Origin: Pinus tabuliformis
Taxonomy: Eukaryota > Streptophyta > Pinopsida > Pinales > Pinaceae
Assembly (NCBI GenBank): GCA_031772625.1
Contig: CM062811.1
Coordinates: forward strand, 650,506,871 to 650,570,870
Reading direction: 5' to 3'
DNA length: 64,000 nucleotides
In this document: in pieces, positions 31,969-45,105 of the stretch
Layout: every line of letters begins with the position of its first letter
Numbering within the stretch: the first letter of the stretch is position 1
Notes under the pieces: generated by a model
The model's database searches: none
Told to the model about the DNA's origin: nothing
The model's input: only the letters and a program-made list of their open reading frames with translations
Position numbers and translations under genes: made by a program

Positions 31969-32347
31969 CACAGCTGTATATTCCACTGTACATTAATATT
32001 TGTATTTTCAGCATTTTATTTACAGCAGTCCGATAAGGAATCAGCGCTGCAAATTTTGAAGGAAGAATCAAGGAGATGCACCATTCTGATCTCTGTTTTG
32101 AATTTATCTTAAAGGAAGTGCTTGGGCAGATATGAATATGTTGATGAGCACTTAGAAGGGAAGAAGCAGAGTTGTAATTTTACTGCAATTCAGCTCAAAA
32201 AGGAACTGCATAACAACTTACAAAGTTTCAGTCAATAACATCCAAGAGAAGGAAGTTTTCAGTTTACAGCAACAGTTGAAAAATAAGGCAGACTGACCTG
32301 CTATTCTTGGCTTTTCATCTGGAAAAGCCATCCCCAAGTGGAGCCAC
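31969..32347 (+). other. T3 3' untranslated region
   Basis: Non-coding stretch between integrase and the 3' LTR. Shortly before the LTR it has CTGGAAAAGCCATCCCCAAG (32320-32339), which resembles the matching place in T2 (GGGAGGATGCCATCCCCA). The purine part is the likely plus-strand primer. Confidence 0.5.
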
Positions 32348-35300
32348 TGTTAGCCTCCTATATCAATAGGTTTCATATTTCATGATTGACTGTGTAAATG
32401 CCAAATATGTCATCTTTTTCATGCTGCAAATGTTCCATATTTCCAAGAAAATCCAAAATTTAAAAAATGTAAAGAGGGTATGCCCTAAAAGAAAAATCAA
32501 AGGGAAAAAAGAAGAATGAATGGGCCAAGAGAAAAATAAAAGAAATGAACCCCAAACAAAAGGCCAAGAAAGTGTGCTAGTTCAAATGCCACTACTATAT
32601 TCCATTTTTGAAGAATTTCATAGTTAAGGGAAGGCCAAACAACTAAATCTTGGCCTCCCTAGGTTTAAATTTCTTGTTGTAGAAATAGAGAATAAAATCT
32701 GTCCAAACTGTTTAATCTTGGAAAAACATTAGATAGGTAGAGAAACAAGGGTCCTCAACAGCTTAATATGAGCCCTTGGAAGACATAAGGATAGATTTAG
32801 ATAGGAGGATAGCCAAAAGAAAAGAAGAGATCAGGGTTTGCTAGTCTAAGTGCACCCATCCAGAGAGAAGAGAAAATGTTAGGCAAGTAGGCTGGGTAGG
32901 CAGTTTTGAGGTTGCAGAATGAAGAATTGTGATAAATTTTGTGTTTCAAAGTGTTAAATCTACTTCAATCACAGGTATAGAAGCATATTCCCTTGGAATA
33001 GCTCAAGCGAGGCATGACTAACTTCCCTTTCGTCCTTTTCCCCAAATCATTCACTAATTCCCCCTAGAGATGTTAAGATCTGCTTGATATCTCTAAATCA
33101 TTCATCTCATTCCTTGTATAAGTCCCTTTTCCCTTTAAAAGCCTAAGTTTCTTATACTTAGCGCTTTCTTCTCCAATTCATATTAATTTCTAACTATATT
33201 ATATAAATACCCTTGTTATTTCCCTCCCCTTATTAAAAATATGATAAAAAACCCCAATATTTACATATCACCGCCTTTGTTTGAAATATAACCATAAATA
33301 GTGCTTTGGGGAATTACTAAGTTTACTTGAAACTTAGTAAGAACCCCTTCCAATGCAATTGGACCCCTTCCGATGAATTAAAAACCCTTTCCAATGCATA
33401 TAAACCATCCTCCGATTTCATTGACCCTTCTCCGATCCAATTAAACCCCCCTCCGACGCGATATCGCAGTTGAAGGTAGCAGTCACATTGTTGGCCCCCT
33501 TTGTTTGTTCCCCGATGGAATTCCTCCGATGCGATTGCGCAATCGCATATCGCAATGTATACATGCCCCTCTTTATGTCTCCATTCCATTCCTCCGATAC
33601 GATATCGTTATCGCATCCGATGCGATATCGCTATCGCAATCTCCCGCTATCGCAATCTCCCTCTATCGCAAATCTCCGCTTTTATTCATATCTCCCTTTT
33701 CACCGCATTTCTCAGTTTTTCCGCAAAAACCATGCTTTACTGCAAAACCTTGATTTCACTGCAAACACATGTTTTAACCGTAAATCCATGTTTTACCGCA
33801 AATCATATATTTATCGTTAATCACCCCTTTTCTGCTTTATCGCATATCGCATCGCATATATGCAAAGGTTCATGTCTCCTTGCCCTCCGCCGATGCAATA
33901 TTGCGATTGCGCCTCCGCCGTCCGATCACCCCCTCATCGAACGGCCCATATCGCATCGCATATCACCCATATGTAAAGACTCCGCCCCATTGCACCCCCC
34001 CGACACGATATTGCGATCTATTCTCCGTCGTTGGATCTGCCCTCGCTAGATCCAACGGCCCGCATTTATTCCTCTCTACAGTGATCTCTCCTACCTGTAA
34101 AGTCATATTTCTCCTGCTTTTAGTGGTTTTCGCCTATTTAAAGGGCAAAATGGCTATTTCTTCATATTTCCATTCGGCGCCTGTGCGCGCTCCAGGTGCA
34201 AAGGGAAGTAGGTCATTCTTCATCCATTTTTGGCCTCCTCCATCCAGAATAGCTCCGAACAGCGAGCTTGCGGCCTCAGCACAAGTTATCATTATGCAAT
34301 CCTCCGCCATTATGAAGTCCTCCTCATTTTTTGATAATGTTTTGATCGGCCAGCGCCGAAACGCTTCTAAAGCATGTAGAAAGCAACAAAAAGCACAGTA
34401 AGCAGTTCTTTTTGCCAAAAAGTGGTAGGCAAGGCGATTTAGCAAAATTAAAGTGTATCAGTGGAGAAAAAGAGTATCGATTCAGCGAAAATTGTATCAG
34501 TTCAGCAGAGCGTTAAAGAGTATCATTGGAGCAGTAAAAGCCAAAGCAAATGAACATTTAAGAGGATCCAATAAGTCAAAGAGTATCAGTACAGAGTTAA
34601 AGCCATTAAAAGCCAAATCAGATCAGAGTTAATGAGAATCAGAGCCACCTAAGAGCAGTGGATCAGAGACCAAGGAATAGTTATTGCAGATAGACAACAC
34701 AGAGCTACAAAGGACACCCATTAACTCATTTTTGATGCAGCTGCCTCTAGCGTAGCAGTAGCTAGATATTTTTACATTACTTGCAGTTTAAGTTAGGTTA
34801 ATTAGAGATATTTTCTCAGATCTTTATCAGATCTTGTTTGTACATATTTTCTCTTATAAATACCTCCCCAAACTATGTTTTAAGGGTTGGTTGGTTGATA
34901 AAAGTCATTCTAGACTTGCGCTGTAAACTTGAGAACTTTTATGAACAAAGATTGCTGGAATGCATTGCTTATGAACTAGCTAGTTGTGGATTTGATCGCT
35001 GAAGAATAAGTTACAGAGTTCTCGTGCTACTACATGGATCAATAATTCTCTCTTGCTTGTATTTCAGTTTCTATGTTTGCTATATCATCCATGCATCATG
35101 ATCTAAGTTGCAGAAAAGAAGAATAGCTCAGACTTTACTTTGCTGTACTCTGTGCTCAATTTCTGTGATTTTTCTATGTTTTCTTCAGAATTAGGCATGA
35201 ATGTGAATCCTTCATTGCTCATATTTACACTAATTCTTTCATATGTGAATGCTGTTTAGGAATCCTTAATTGCTCCTAGATAATATTCTCTCATTTTCCC

Positions 35301-35705
35301 TCTGTTAGCATAATGAAAGCTACTTAGTTGCCTTTCATTCCCTGACCTCCATTTCATCCTTATTCCAGCTTGAAAATTTTTCCTTGTTTAGCTATCTTGC
35401 TATGTAATCCCTTCTTTACCAAAGAAAACACATCCAACAGCCCATAATCCTTGACTCCATTGCCCAATGGTCTGAACTTCTCACACTCTGCATGCCAACT
35501 CTGTCTGAAAGCATCAGCCATCCCACCAAACCTAAACAAAAACATGTACATCATAACTAGCCTAAAATCACACCAAAACAAAGCTAAATTATAAAGAGAG
35601 AGCCCTCTCTGATTGTACGTAGGCTAGGACCTGCAATCCAAAGATTGGTTTGTGGTTACCTCGGCCGTATCCCTTAGGAGCCAAGGGACAACCTGAGTGT
35701 TAACA
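32348..35705 (+). repeat. T3 3' LTR
   Basis: 3358 bp, TGTTAGCC...GTGTTAACA, followed by the target duplication AAGTC. It carries the same palindrome-rich block (about 33440-34080), GTATCAGT repeats (34450-34600) and TATAAATA box (34855-34862) as the 5' LTR. Confidence 0.93.
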
Positions 35706-35710
35706 AAGTC

Positions 35711-36499
35711 TATCTGGGGACATGCAACAGTTTCTCCATTAATTGAGGAATTTATCCATCAGTTAAAGAGATAAGGGTGAGTTGTAATATTGAGTTGTAA
35801 TTAGTTGACTTAGTTAACTGAGTCAAGTCCAGTTAGATTAATTCAAATAGTTTGTTGAATTAATGTAAGTTCAGTTAGTTAATGCTTGCATGCATGTAAC
35901 TACTGCACTTCAGATAACTGAGTATTCTCTCATAAATAACTCATGCATGTTAATTCAGATAGAGACCCAGTTGAGATCAGATGGAGGGGTAGTGTACTAT
36001 CAGTTGCTAGAATATTCCATTGTGAATATTCCTTGCATGCAAAAGGAATTCTTTCCTTGAGGATTTCGCAGTTACTTCTTCAGGTTTAGTGAGTGTGATG
36101 AGGCCAATTCACACATGTGGCTTCACTGGACCCCAAGAAAAACTGCGCAAGGAAATGGGAGGCTTGGAGGGCTTGAGGAGGACATATACCGTGTCTATTC
36201 AGTCTGTGAGCTATATTGTTTGATTGCAGAGAGAGCAGGATAAATTTTGAGCTGATTCTTTTTGTAACTTGAACAAGATTTCCACTTGTATGATAATACA
36301 AAGATTGGGGTTTTAGGCTGAGGCTTTCCCCGAGTTACTTCTTATGTGTTATGCGTGATTTATTTCTCATTCTCAGTTATATGTGTTCTCTTGATCTAGA
36401 TCAATTCGATTAAGCTTCCACAAAGTGTTGTAGAAGTAGATCTTGTATTATGTTTTAGTATAGTGCATAATCTGTAGATCTACAATGGGAATTTCTACA
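35711..36499 (+). repeat. C1 3' LTR, second part (after T3)
   Basis: 789 bp. With 16829-17109 it rebuilds a 1070-bp LTR matching 13288-14357, ending TTTCTACA. Its flank CCTAT (36500-36504) is the right target duplication of C1. Confidence 0.92.
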
Positions 36500-36543
36500 C
36501 CTATGGGTTTATCTCCTAAGCCTAGGGAAATTATGGAGTGATA
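36500..36543 (+). repeat. T2 5' LTR, last part
   Basis: CCTATGGGTTTATCTCC...GGAGTGATA matches the end of the T2 3' LTR (47895-47935). The final ACA is lost. TGGCAACCATACTAGGGA (36544-36561) right after it is a decayed Arg-type primer site. Confidence 0.8.
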
Positions 36544-36675
36544 TGGCAACCATACTAGGGAAGATCTTAAAAAACAAAATATTTCCCTTGTAAATATTGA
36601 TTTCAGAGCTTGAAAGCAATTTCCTGTGGTTGACAGAGAAATATAAACTATTTAGGTTGAATTTCCATCCAAAAT

Positions 36676-38134
36676 TTGTGTATATATCTTACTGTTAATA
36701 ATCTATGTGAATATCTGGCTACTAAAAAGATTTACACCAGATCTCATCTAGATCCTAACCCACCCAAAATTGTAAACAACCCTGAGAAGCTGAATAGAAA
36801 GAAGAGTTTCACAGAAAGTCAAGCTAGCAATAATCCTTTGCCAAGAGTTGATTCCCTTCTAGAAAGCCTGATAATAGTTGAGGATATTGAGTTTGACTTA
36901 TGGTTTGAGCACACCCTTTTTAGAACCAAATCAGAAAGCTTTGTCTCTAAAACAGTTGTTGATGAGTCTAAATTGAGACCTTATACCTCAGTACAAAAAC
37001 CTGTAATTTCACAATCTGATAAAGATATTCTACAACAGTTTGAATATCTTGAAGACTTGGTAACTAAATTAAATAAAACTGCTGAATAATCTTTTGAAAA
37101 TCGTCCTTCTGTTGTTTTACCTTCCACTTCACCCTTGACCCCTCCTGTAATTTCTCTTTCCACCATTGTTCCTATTTCATCTACCATCCAGATTCCATCT
37201 ATAATAACTTAATAAGTCATAATTTAATCTTCTTTACCACCCTTAACATCCACACTGCTGCAGTTTCATATTCTTCCCATTTACCAGTCATGGAAACTCG
37301 TTATTCCCCTCTTGTTTTACCAGCACAACTGCATCCCATTCCATAGGATTATCAGAATCGTATGCCTCAATTTGATAGCACTATGCCTATCATAGCACAA
37401 CAAAACATAGATAGGATGAATGACTTTTCAGATTTACAAGAAGTTGAGAATGATAATGTGAAAATGAGGCTCTTTGCACAAAGTTTGACAGGAGAGGCTA
37501 AGAAATGGTCCAGGGGATTTCCAAGAGGTAGTATTACAGATCTACAACAATTTCATCGAATTTTTCTTTCAACATGGGAAGTTAAGAAGAATCCTCTTCA
37601 AATTCTAGCAGAATATGAGAGTTTAAGGAGAGCTCCTTGTGAAACAACTCAAGATTATTGCACTAGATTTAACAATGTTTATAATTCTATTATAGCAGTA
37701 ATACAATCTCCACTAGGGCTAGCTTTGATACAATTTCCAGATGGTTTTGATGTAGGTATGGCTTATCAGTTAAGAGAGAGAAACCTTGCTACCCTAGAAG
37801 AAATGCAAAAAAATGTTAGTGTAGAAGAAAATTTGTGATCAAAAGAACAAAGTTAAAGGTTGAAAGAAGAGTGACCATCAAAGAAGAACCTTCTTCTTCT
37901 TCATCAGATGTCAAGATAGACACCTTAGTTAAAACAATGGAAAGGATGACAGAAATAATGAGTTTGATTGTCATGGCTCCACCAAGAGAACCTCAAGGGG
38001 GTCCACAGATTAGAAATCCTAACTTCAGAAGGAATCCTCCCCAAATTAGACAAAGCGATCAAAGAGCCCTAGCAGATCACAAAAAATTATATCCCCATTC
38101 CAGGAGAATTATTCAAATGAAGAAACTAAAATAG
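36676..38134 (+). pseudogene. T2 gag, heavily decayed
   Basis: Pieces in three frames. 36676-37089 matches the T3 gag leader. 37362-37838 holds the core (MRLFAQSLTGEAKKWS, YCTRFNNVYNSI, MAYQLRERNL), and 37835-38134 the basic tail. Frames change twice and stops are frequent. As in T3, no zinc knuckle is seen. Confidence 0.8.
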
Positions 38135-38316
38135 CAGATGGCCCTGAAGAGAATCAGATTAATATTTTTGGGGAATGAGAAATAGACAATATTTTCTTAA
38201 CCAAGGAGGAACAAGATCTATTCTTGTTATCACAACCAAAAGACATCCCTGCAAAAACTGATGATTACAAAAAGGGATACCAAAATTCTATCATTGAGGT
38301 ACAATAATAGTACAAT

Positions 38317-39030
38317 TTGAGAAGTAAGAAGATTGCAACAAACCCTCCCAATAAGATTCAGAGTGATGCACCTTCCACTAGCAAGACAAAGGATGACTCT
38401 CAAAAGGAGGTTTCTAAAAAACAAGATGCAAATATTAAAAATATAGGTAAACCTCCAACTTCTTTCAGTATTGAAAACGAATTAGCCAAGGTCAAAATTT
38501 CTATTCCTTTGACAGAATTGATTAACAAGAATGTATATAGAACTCAAGTCATGAAGGAACTAAATATAGGCGAGGGAAAAAACACAATTAACCTAACTAA
38601 TGACCAACCTGAATTATTGTTTGGACCTGAAGTTGAAGGGAATTCATAGGATGGTAATGTGCCACCTTTCTATGTCAGCTTGAACATTCATGAATATATT
38701 TTTGCACAATGCCATGCTTGATTCTGGGGCTTCGCACAATCTCATGCCTAAAGTCTTTATGGAAAAGCTAGGGTTAGATATAATAGGAGCCTATTAAGAC
38801 ATTTAATCTTTTGATTCTAGCAAAGTAAGATGCTTAGGTCTTATCAAGGATTTATGTGCGACTCTGACCCAAACCTCAGCAAGGAGTGTGATTATGGATA
38901 TTGTAGTGGCTGATATACCTCCCAAATATGGAATGTTATTATCAAGATCTTGGGGGGGAAGTTACAGGGTACCATGCAGATGGACATGACATATGCAACT
39001 ATTTCTGTCTTTGGTCAATAGAGAGGGTTG
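38317..39030 (+). pseudogene. T2 protease remnant
   Basis: A linker ending NDQPELLFGPEVEG, as in T3, leads to PPFYVSLNIHE. A frameshift follows, so the active-site region (DSGASHNLMP in nucleotides 38719-38748) is read in another frame. The tail VADIPPKYGMLLS and a KLQGTMQMDMTYAT segment are recognisable. Several stops. Confidence 0.75.
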
Positions 39031-39660
39031 TATAGGGAAGCATTAATGAAATATATGGTAAGCAGCCAAGACAAACCTAATAACTATCCAATTTATTCTA
39101 TGCATTTAGACATGGATTCTTTCATCCTATACAATTATATATGTGCAGAAGAAGAGGTGTCAGAAATAGAAAGTAAATCAAGCAGAGAAGAGGATGTGAA
39201 ATTAAATACTGGAACAGAGGATGAAGAGGATGAAGCTCTCTAGAATATGGATTTTGATGGGGTAGTTAATAAAGAAGGTGCATGGGCAGGTGTTTGGGTT
39301 TTAAACTCAAAAACAAACATTAAAACAGGATATACTTACAAGCTTAATTTTCAATGCATCAACAATATAACTGAGTATGAAGCACTGATTTTAGGATTGC
39401 AACTTTTGAAGAGGTTAGGAGCTAAAAGGATTTTTGTGCATGGTGATTTAGAACTCATCATGAATTAGATTAAAGGTGAGTACTTAGCTAAAAATCCTAG
39501 GTTAAGGGCCTATAAAAATGTTGTCTTCGATTTTCTATAGTGTTTTCCAGAGTATCAGTTGTCTCTGATTCCCAGGGGTAAAAATATCTTAGCTGATGCA
39601 TTGAATACCTCAGCCAATATCTATAAGATTCCTTTCCATCCCAACCGAAAATATGAGATT
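39031..39660 (+). pseudogene. T2 archaeal-type RNase H (aRH)
   Basis: Protease tail and linker (YREALMKYMVSS, MDSFILYN), then the aRH: Asp in MDFDGVV, Glu in NITEYEA, Asp in VHGDLEL, and the fourth Asp in NILADAL. All four catalytic residues are still encoded, unlike T3. A TAG interrupts it after ELIMN and another in the VFDFL region. The domain again lies between protease and RT. Confidence 0.8.
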
Positions 39661-40800
39661 TAAGTGAAGCATAGGCCAGTTATGCCAGATAATGTTAGAT
39701 ATTGGCAAGTATTTGGTAGTGATAAATAGGTAGAATTTTTTTTGTAGTTAAAAGAAGAATTTGAGAATGTACATATTGATACAGTTAGTAGTGTAGATAA
39801 GGATATAAATGAAACAATGTTGAACCAGATTAGTGAAAATCCAGAAGAACTTGAGATCCTACAGTTGAAAGATAATGTGTTACCAAGGGGTTTAGTGCCA
39901 CTAGAAGAGTTATTTGATTTTAATGATGTGGCTAAAAACCCAAAAATAGAACATGTAAGAGCCGAAGTTGAAGATTGTAATATAGGTACTAAGAATAATC
40001 CAAAGATTGTAAAGTTATCCAAGTCTTTACCTCCTAAATAAAAACAAAAGTACATTGATTTGCTGAAATAATATTTTGATGTGTTTTCTTGGGTATATGA
40101 AGATCTAAAGGCATATGATACCAACATTATACAACATACCATTCCCATCAAAGAAGACCGAAAACCTTTCAAACAGAAATTAAGGAGGGTGAATCCAATT
40201 ATGTTACCCTTAATAGAAAAAGAGGTTAGAAAATGTTTTGATGCCAAAATCAATATACCTTTGAGGTTTTCAAAATGGCTATCAAATCTGGTACCAATAA
40301 GTAAAACGACTGGTGAAATTAGATTATGTGTGGATTTCAGGAACCTAAACAAAGTTGCCCTCAAAGACAATTACGCTTTACCAAAAATGGATCATGTTTT
40401 ACAAAGGGTAGTTGGGTCCAATAGAATTTCTTTGCTTGAAGGATTTTCCATTTATAACCAAATTTTAGTACATCCATATGACCAACGTAAAACAACTTTC
40501 ACAACACCATGGAGAACTTTCATGTATGTTAAGATGTCCTTTGGGCTTATGAATGCAGGAGCCACTTTCCAGAGAGAAATGAATATTGATTTCGCAGATG
40601 AGAAGGATAGATTTATTGTAATCTATTTATATGAGATCACTGTATTCTCTAAGACAAATGAAGATCACTTGTTTCACTTAAAGATAGTTTTTGAGAAATG
40701 AACGAAATTTGGTATTTCCCTAAACCCTAAAAAGTCTCTGTTTGGATTAGAAGAAGGAAAGTTACTTGGTCACATAATTTCAAAGGATGGTATCAGATTT
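39661..40800 (+). pseudogene. T2 reverse transcriptase
   Basis: Linker (39817-40041) and RT (40081-40701) with LRRVNPIMLPLIEKEV, RLCVDFRNLNK, LPKMDHVLQRVVGS and FGLMNAGATFQ. The catalytic YLDD has become YLYE, so the active site is destroyed. The frame ends with TGA at 40699 and a similar frame continues with SLNPKKSLFGLEEGKLLGHIISKDG. Confidence 0.85.
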
Positions 40801-41500
40801 GACCCCAATATAATTGAAGCTATAATGAAGATTTATCCCTCCATGAACAAAAGAGAAGTCTAGTATTTCATTGGCAAGATAAATTTTCTAAGAAGTTTCA
40901 TCCCAAACCTAGCTGAAATCTTAAGAGCAATCACCAACATGTTAAAAAAGGACACTGAAATAAAATGGAGCGTTGAAGCTAAAAGATCATCCAGTGAGGT
41001 AAAAGCAGCTTTAACATGTGCTCCTATTTTGATTAGTCCTGATTACACTAAAGATTTCATGATTTCCTCCTTTGCTTAAGAAAATACTATTTCTACAATA
41101 TTATTACAGAAAAACAAGGAGGGACATGAACAACCTATAACATTTTTTGGCAGAGCTTTAATAGATGCCTCCTTGAAGTATAATATCATGTAAAAGCAAG
41201 ATTTTTATTTAGTAAAGGCCGTAAAAGATTTCAGAGTGTATATATTACATTCTCACAAAAAGGATATCCTCACTCACGCTGATCCAGATGGGAAAAGAGC
41301 TAAATGGATAATAGTGTTTTTGGAGTATGATATTGAAATAAAGCCCATAAAACTTATCAAAGGTCAAGGATTAGCCAAATTGATGGTCGAGTCAAATTTC
41401 CATGCACTAGACATCAATTTTGTAGTTGCTCTTGATGAACAAGAAGATCTGGCGACTCCAGAGGTATCATCAAATTTTCTTACGTGTCCCTAGTATGTAG
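40801..41500 (+). pseudogene. T2 RT connection and RNase H remnant
   Basis: FIGKINFLRSFI, then an RNase H reading FMISSFA-stop-ENTISTILLQ. The first catalytic Asp is Phe, as in T3. About 30 codons around the third motif are missing (YILHSHKKDILTHAD). Ends with the conserved EYDIEIKPIKLIKGQGLAKLM. Confidence 0.75.
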
Positions 41501-42742
41501 ACATTGTGTATGTTTTGCATAATTTACAAGCCCCTCCTGGTTTGACAAAAACCAAGGCAATATTTATTAAACTAAAAGATGTAAAGTTTTGCATTTTATA
41601 TCAAGTTTTATCGAAAGGATGTTGGAGGTATTTTGTTAAATTGTTTATTGAAGGATGAAGCAGATAAGATCATGGAAGAATTTCATCAAGGTGATTGTGG
41701 AGGACATCTTTACTGGAAAGCCACAACAAACAAAATCTTGAGATCTAGTTTTTACTGGCCTACCTTGTTTGCTAACATTCGTAAAAAGGTTTCAACTTGT
41801 CATCAATGTCTGATTTTTGAATGCAAGAGAAAAATCTTACCTCTACCTCTGAAACCTATCTCAGCAGAGGTGCCTTTCTAGCATTGGGGTTTAGTTTTTA
41901 TAGGATAAATTCATCCAAGTTCTTCATCTCAACATAAGTGGATCCTGACAACAACAGACTACTTCACCAAATGGATAGAAGTAGTTCCAACCAGACAAGC
42001 TACAGATTTTGTAATCATATAATTCCTTGAAGGTCATATTTTCTCCAGGTTTGGTTGTTCCCACAAAATTATTATAGATAACGTTGTTGCTTTTAAATAA
42101 AAAAGGATGATTGATTTTTGTAACAAATATCATATAGTTTTAGGACGTTCTACTACCTATTATCCTTAGGGAAATGGGTTACTAGAATATTATGACAAGT
42201 CATTGGTCAAAATCATAAAGAAACTACTGCAAGAAAACAATAAATGCTAGCACAAGAAATTGATAAAAGCTCTATGGGCTGATAAGATAAGAACAAAGAA
42301 GTCAATTGGAATGTCACCTTTCCAATTGGTTTATGGAATAGATGAAGTTTTTCCTGTTTCCCTAGGAATTCCAGTACTAAAATTGTTGCAGGAAGAGGAA
42401 GCAGAGCCAAATGATGCCCAAAGAAGGATCAACCAATTGATACATTTGCAGCAGACCAGAGAAGAAGTATACAACAATACACAGGTGATTCAGGATAAGA
42501 TCAAAAGAATTCATGACAGGAGGGTCAAAGTAGATGATTTTCAGCTGAATGACATTGTTTTGAAGTGGGATGCCATAAATGAAGAGAAAGGAAAACATGG
42601 GAAATTTGACAGTTTATGGAAAGGCCCTTACAAGATTGCAGTTGTCTGTGGAACTCATGCATTTTTGTTGGAGGATCTAATGAGAGAAACACTGCCAAGA
42701 GGACTTGTTAATGGCAGGTTGCTCAAGCACTACTTCAGCTAA
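41501..42742 (+). pseudogene. T2 integrase remnant
   Basis: Zinc domain FHQGDCGGH...CHQCL (41680-41820), then a core with WGLVFIG (first Asp is Val), IIDN-type second Asp (42075) and Glu kept in GLLEYYDKSL. Stops are frequent. The C-terminal part 42260-42742 is open (KWDAINEEKGKHGKF, LWKGPYKIAVV, NGRLLKHYFS) and ends at TAA. Confidence 0.82.
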
Positions 42743-43001
42743 AGTCAGCTAGTAACAAACACATCATTGTATATATATCATTTATTGTTTCAAATACTGC
42801 AAGTGTGGGTGGATGTCATCAGGAATTGAAGCCCAGAGTGAAGGCCCTAAGTTTTAGATGAATTGCTACTATATCTATGATTTTCAGTTTACAGAGTTAG
42901 TCTCAGTTTTGATGAGGAAATAATTGCCCAATGAAGAAGGCTACTGATCTATGGTATTTTTTGACAACTCATTGGGAGGATGCCATCCCCATTGTAGCCA
43001 A

Positions 43002-43918
43002 TGCTAGGGTCCTATAATAGGAATTAGTGGTGTTGGCCTCTTATTGATCATTTTGGTCATTTTAGCCTATGAAACACTAGGTGTCATAGCCTAAAGGTTT
43101 GCTTGTCCAAGGAACCATTTAGTTCTTGAAGTCCTGTGGTCAAGACAAGTCTGAAAGTTTGGGATATTTTTTGCATATGAAGTCTTGGTTAGATAATGTT
43201 GCAAGTGTTTTCATGGAAAATTTCTCAAAAGAAGATTTCCAACAATATATCCAGTGCTTCAAACTAACTTCGAGATCAAAAGATAGAGCAAGTTGAATTT
43301 TGCTCCTAAAAACTAGAAAACAAAGGAAAAATGCCTAACTATAAATTATTTATTTGAAATATTATACTAAATTTAAAAGTAACTTAGCAACACAATCTGT
43401 AAACTATTGGAACCACATTTACTTTCATGTGCCAGTCAATAATAAATCCTGAAAATCAAAAAGTCAAAATTAAGTTATGACCCCACCCCGCACTTCATAC
43501 CTTAAACTTTCATGCCTCAAGATGTGCGAAAAATTAATCAATAGTTATTGATAAGTTTTGAGAGGGTGGAGGGGGGTGGTGGTTGCCTATTCGACTTTTA
43601 CAGAGAAGAAAGACATGTTTTTTGCTATGGTATAAAGAGGAGAAATGCATGGAAAATGAAATTTGGATAAGGCATGGATTTAAAAACAAGACATCGATTT
43701 CAAAACAAGAGGCTGGTTTAGTAAATCATTCAAAGAAATATTTTGAAAATTTTGTTTTATGAAATTCATTTACAAATTTAAGCAAAATATTTGGAAATAT
43801 TATTCAAAATATTTTCTCCCCAAATATTTTGCGACAATGATGAAGTATTTAAAGATGATGAAGACAAATACTATGAGAAAAATGTTCAACACATAAATTT
43901 GATTTAACTCCCAAATAC
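43002..43918 (+). repeat. T2 3' LTR, first part (before F1)
   Basis: TGCTAGGGTCCTATAATAGG matches the 5' LTR start at 10822 (TGTTAGGG). Ends in ATAC (43915-43918), the left target duplication of F1. Confidence 0.85.
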
Positions 43919-43986
43919 AACATAGTTACCGATCAAACGAGAAAGTGAATTGGTACCCGTCTTTTTGAGGTAGCAAAAAATCACCC

Positions 43987-44345
43987 GATTTTGAAAAGTG
44001 GTGATACCAGAATAAACTTTTTCTTTTTACTATATTTTTGGCACTTTAAATTTTCTTATATATCACGTACGAACATTTTTTTCAATGTTAATAATTTTCA
44101 TGTTGATTTTGAAAAGTGTTGATGCAACATCAACCCCTTTTTTTTTAGAGGGTTGATTTTTGACACGTTAAATTTTTTTAATGTAGCGAGTATGAACACC
44201 TTTTTTAAATGTTAGTGATTTTCATCTTGATTTTGAAAAGGGTTGATGTTTCATCAATCCTTTTTGTTTAGAGGGCTTATTTTTTACACTTTAAATTTTG
44301 TAATGTTTTAAGTGTGGATATTTTTTTTAAATGTTTGTGATTTTC
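43987..44345. repeat. F1 left tandem repeats, about 120-bp unit
   Basis: Three units starting GATTTTGAAAAGTG or GATTTTGAAAAGGG at 43987, 44104 and 44229. Each contains a CACGTTAAATTTT/CACTTTAAATTTT phrase and ends AATRTTWRTGATTTTCATS. Confidence 0.75.
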
Positions 44346-44945
44346 ATGTTCGTAATAAAACATAAAAGAAAAATTAAAAAACATGACAGAAAAAACTCAA
44401 ATAATAAAAAAATATATAAAAAAAAACTAAAAAAACACCCATAAAAATGTAAAAATAAAACAAAATTCAATTGTAAAAATAAAAAATTAAACAAAAAAAC
44501 AAAAAATAAAAAATAAATAAAAATATTAAAAAAAAATTAAAAAACGAAAATATTTCCAAAAAGCATAATTTTGTTTTTTTGAATATTAAAAAAAAAATAC
44601 TTCCATAATGATTTTTTAAGTTAAAAAAATAAAATACAACCACATAATAATAATTAAAAAAAAATCTAAACAAAATTATATATAAAAAATTAAATATTTA
44701 AATTAAAAAAATTATATTAAAAATAGTTAAATTAAAAGACTAAAAGAAATCATAACAATTATAAAATTAAAACTAAAAAATTAAACCAAAAAAAATGAAA
44801 AAAAAATAGAAATGAAAAAAAAAAAAATCTTAAAAAAGAAAAAAAAGTTTTAAAAAATATTTAAAACAAAAAAATAAAAATAAAAAAGTTATAAAAAAAA
44901 AAACCATTAAAAAACAATTACTAAAAAATATAAAAATAAAAAATT

Positions 44946-45105
44946 TCCGCCCCTCGAGCGGGGTTGGCTGTGGGATGCAATCCGACTCCCCACTCGCGCC
45001 AGAGGCCAAACCCGCCCGGAGGTGGTTGGCCAGTTCCAGAACCAGCCAGCCACCCGTGGGCGACGTTGGTCATCGGACGCAGCCCGCCTCCTCGCCCAGG
45101 CCTGA
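44946..45105. other. F1 GC-rich core between A-rich and T-rich arms
   Basis: About 160 bp of GC-rich DNA (CCGCCCCTCGAGCGGGG at its start, several GCC/GGC words later), wedged between about 600 bp of nearly pure A-rich sequence and about 800 bp of T-rich sequence. If the single strand folded, the arms would pair loosely and expose the core at the tip. No gene is recognised; the open frame through it is chance. Confidence 0.6.

Larger units (their letters stand above)
17110..35705 (+). mobile_element. T3: Tat-type Ty3-gypsy element with 3.4-kb LTRs
   Basis: LTR ends TGTTAGCCTCC...GATAACA, perfect target duplication AAGTC (17105-17109 / 35706-35710). The primer site (20485-20502) is TGGCGACTCCACTGGGGA, the Arg-tRNA type I associate with Ogre/Tat elements. 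One long frame codes gag, protease, aRH, RT, RNase H and integrase. It is broken by S1, by premature stops at 28835, 29285, 29975 and 31580, and by a frameshift near 31690. Without S1 it is about 13.4 kb. LTRs differ by a few percent by eye, so it is younger than T2. Confidence 0.93.
13288..36499 (+). mobile_element. C1: Ty1-copia element lacking RT and RNase H
   Basis: LTRs of 1070 bp with TGTTGAAA...TTTCTACA ends. Inserted in the 5' LTR of T2 with target duplication CCTCT (13283-13287) / CCTAT (36500-36504), one mismatch; the undisturbed T2 3' LTR shows the original target. The internal part is only 2471 bp (14358-16828) and codes for gag, protease and integrase. T3 is inserted in the 3' LTR. 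Without T3, C1 is about 4.6 kb. Confidence 0.9.
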
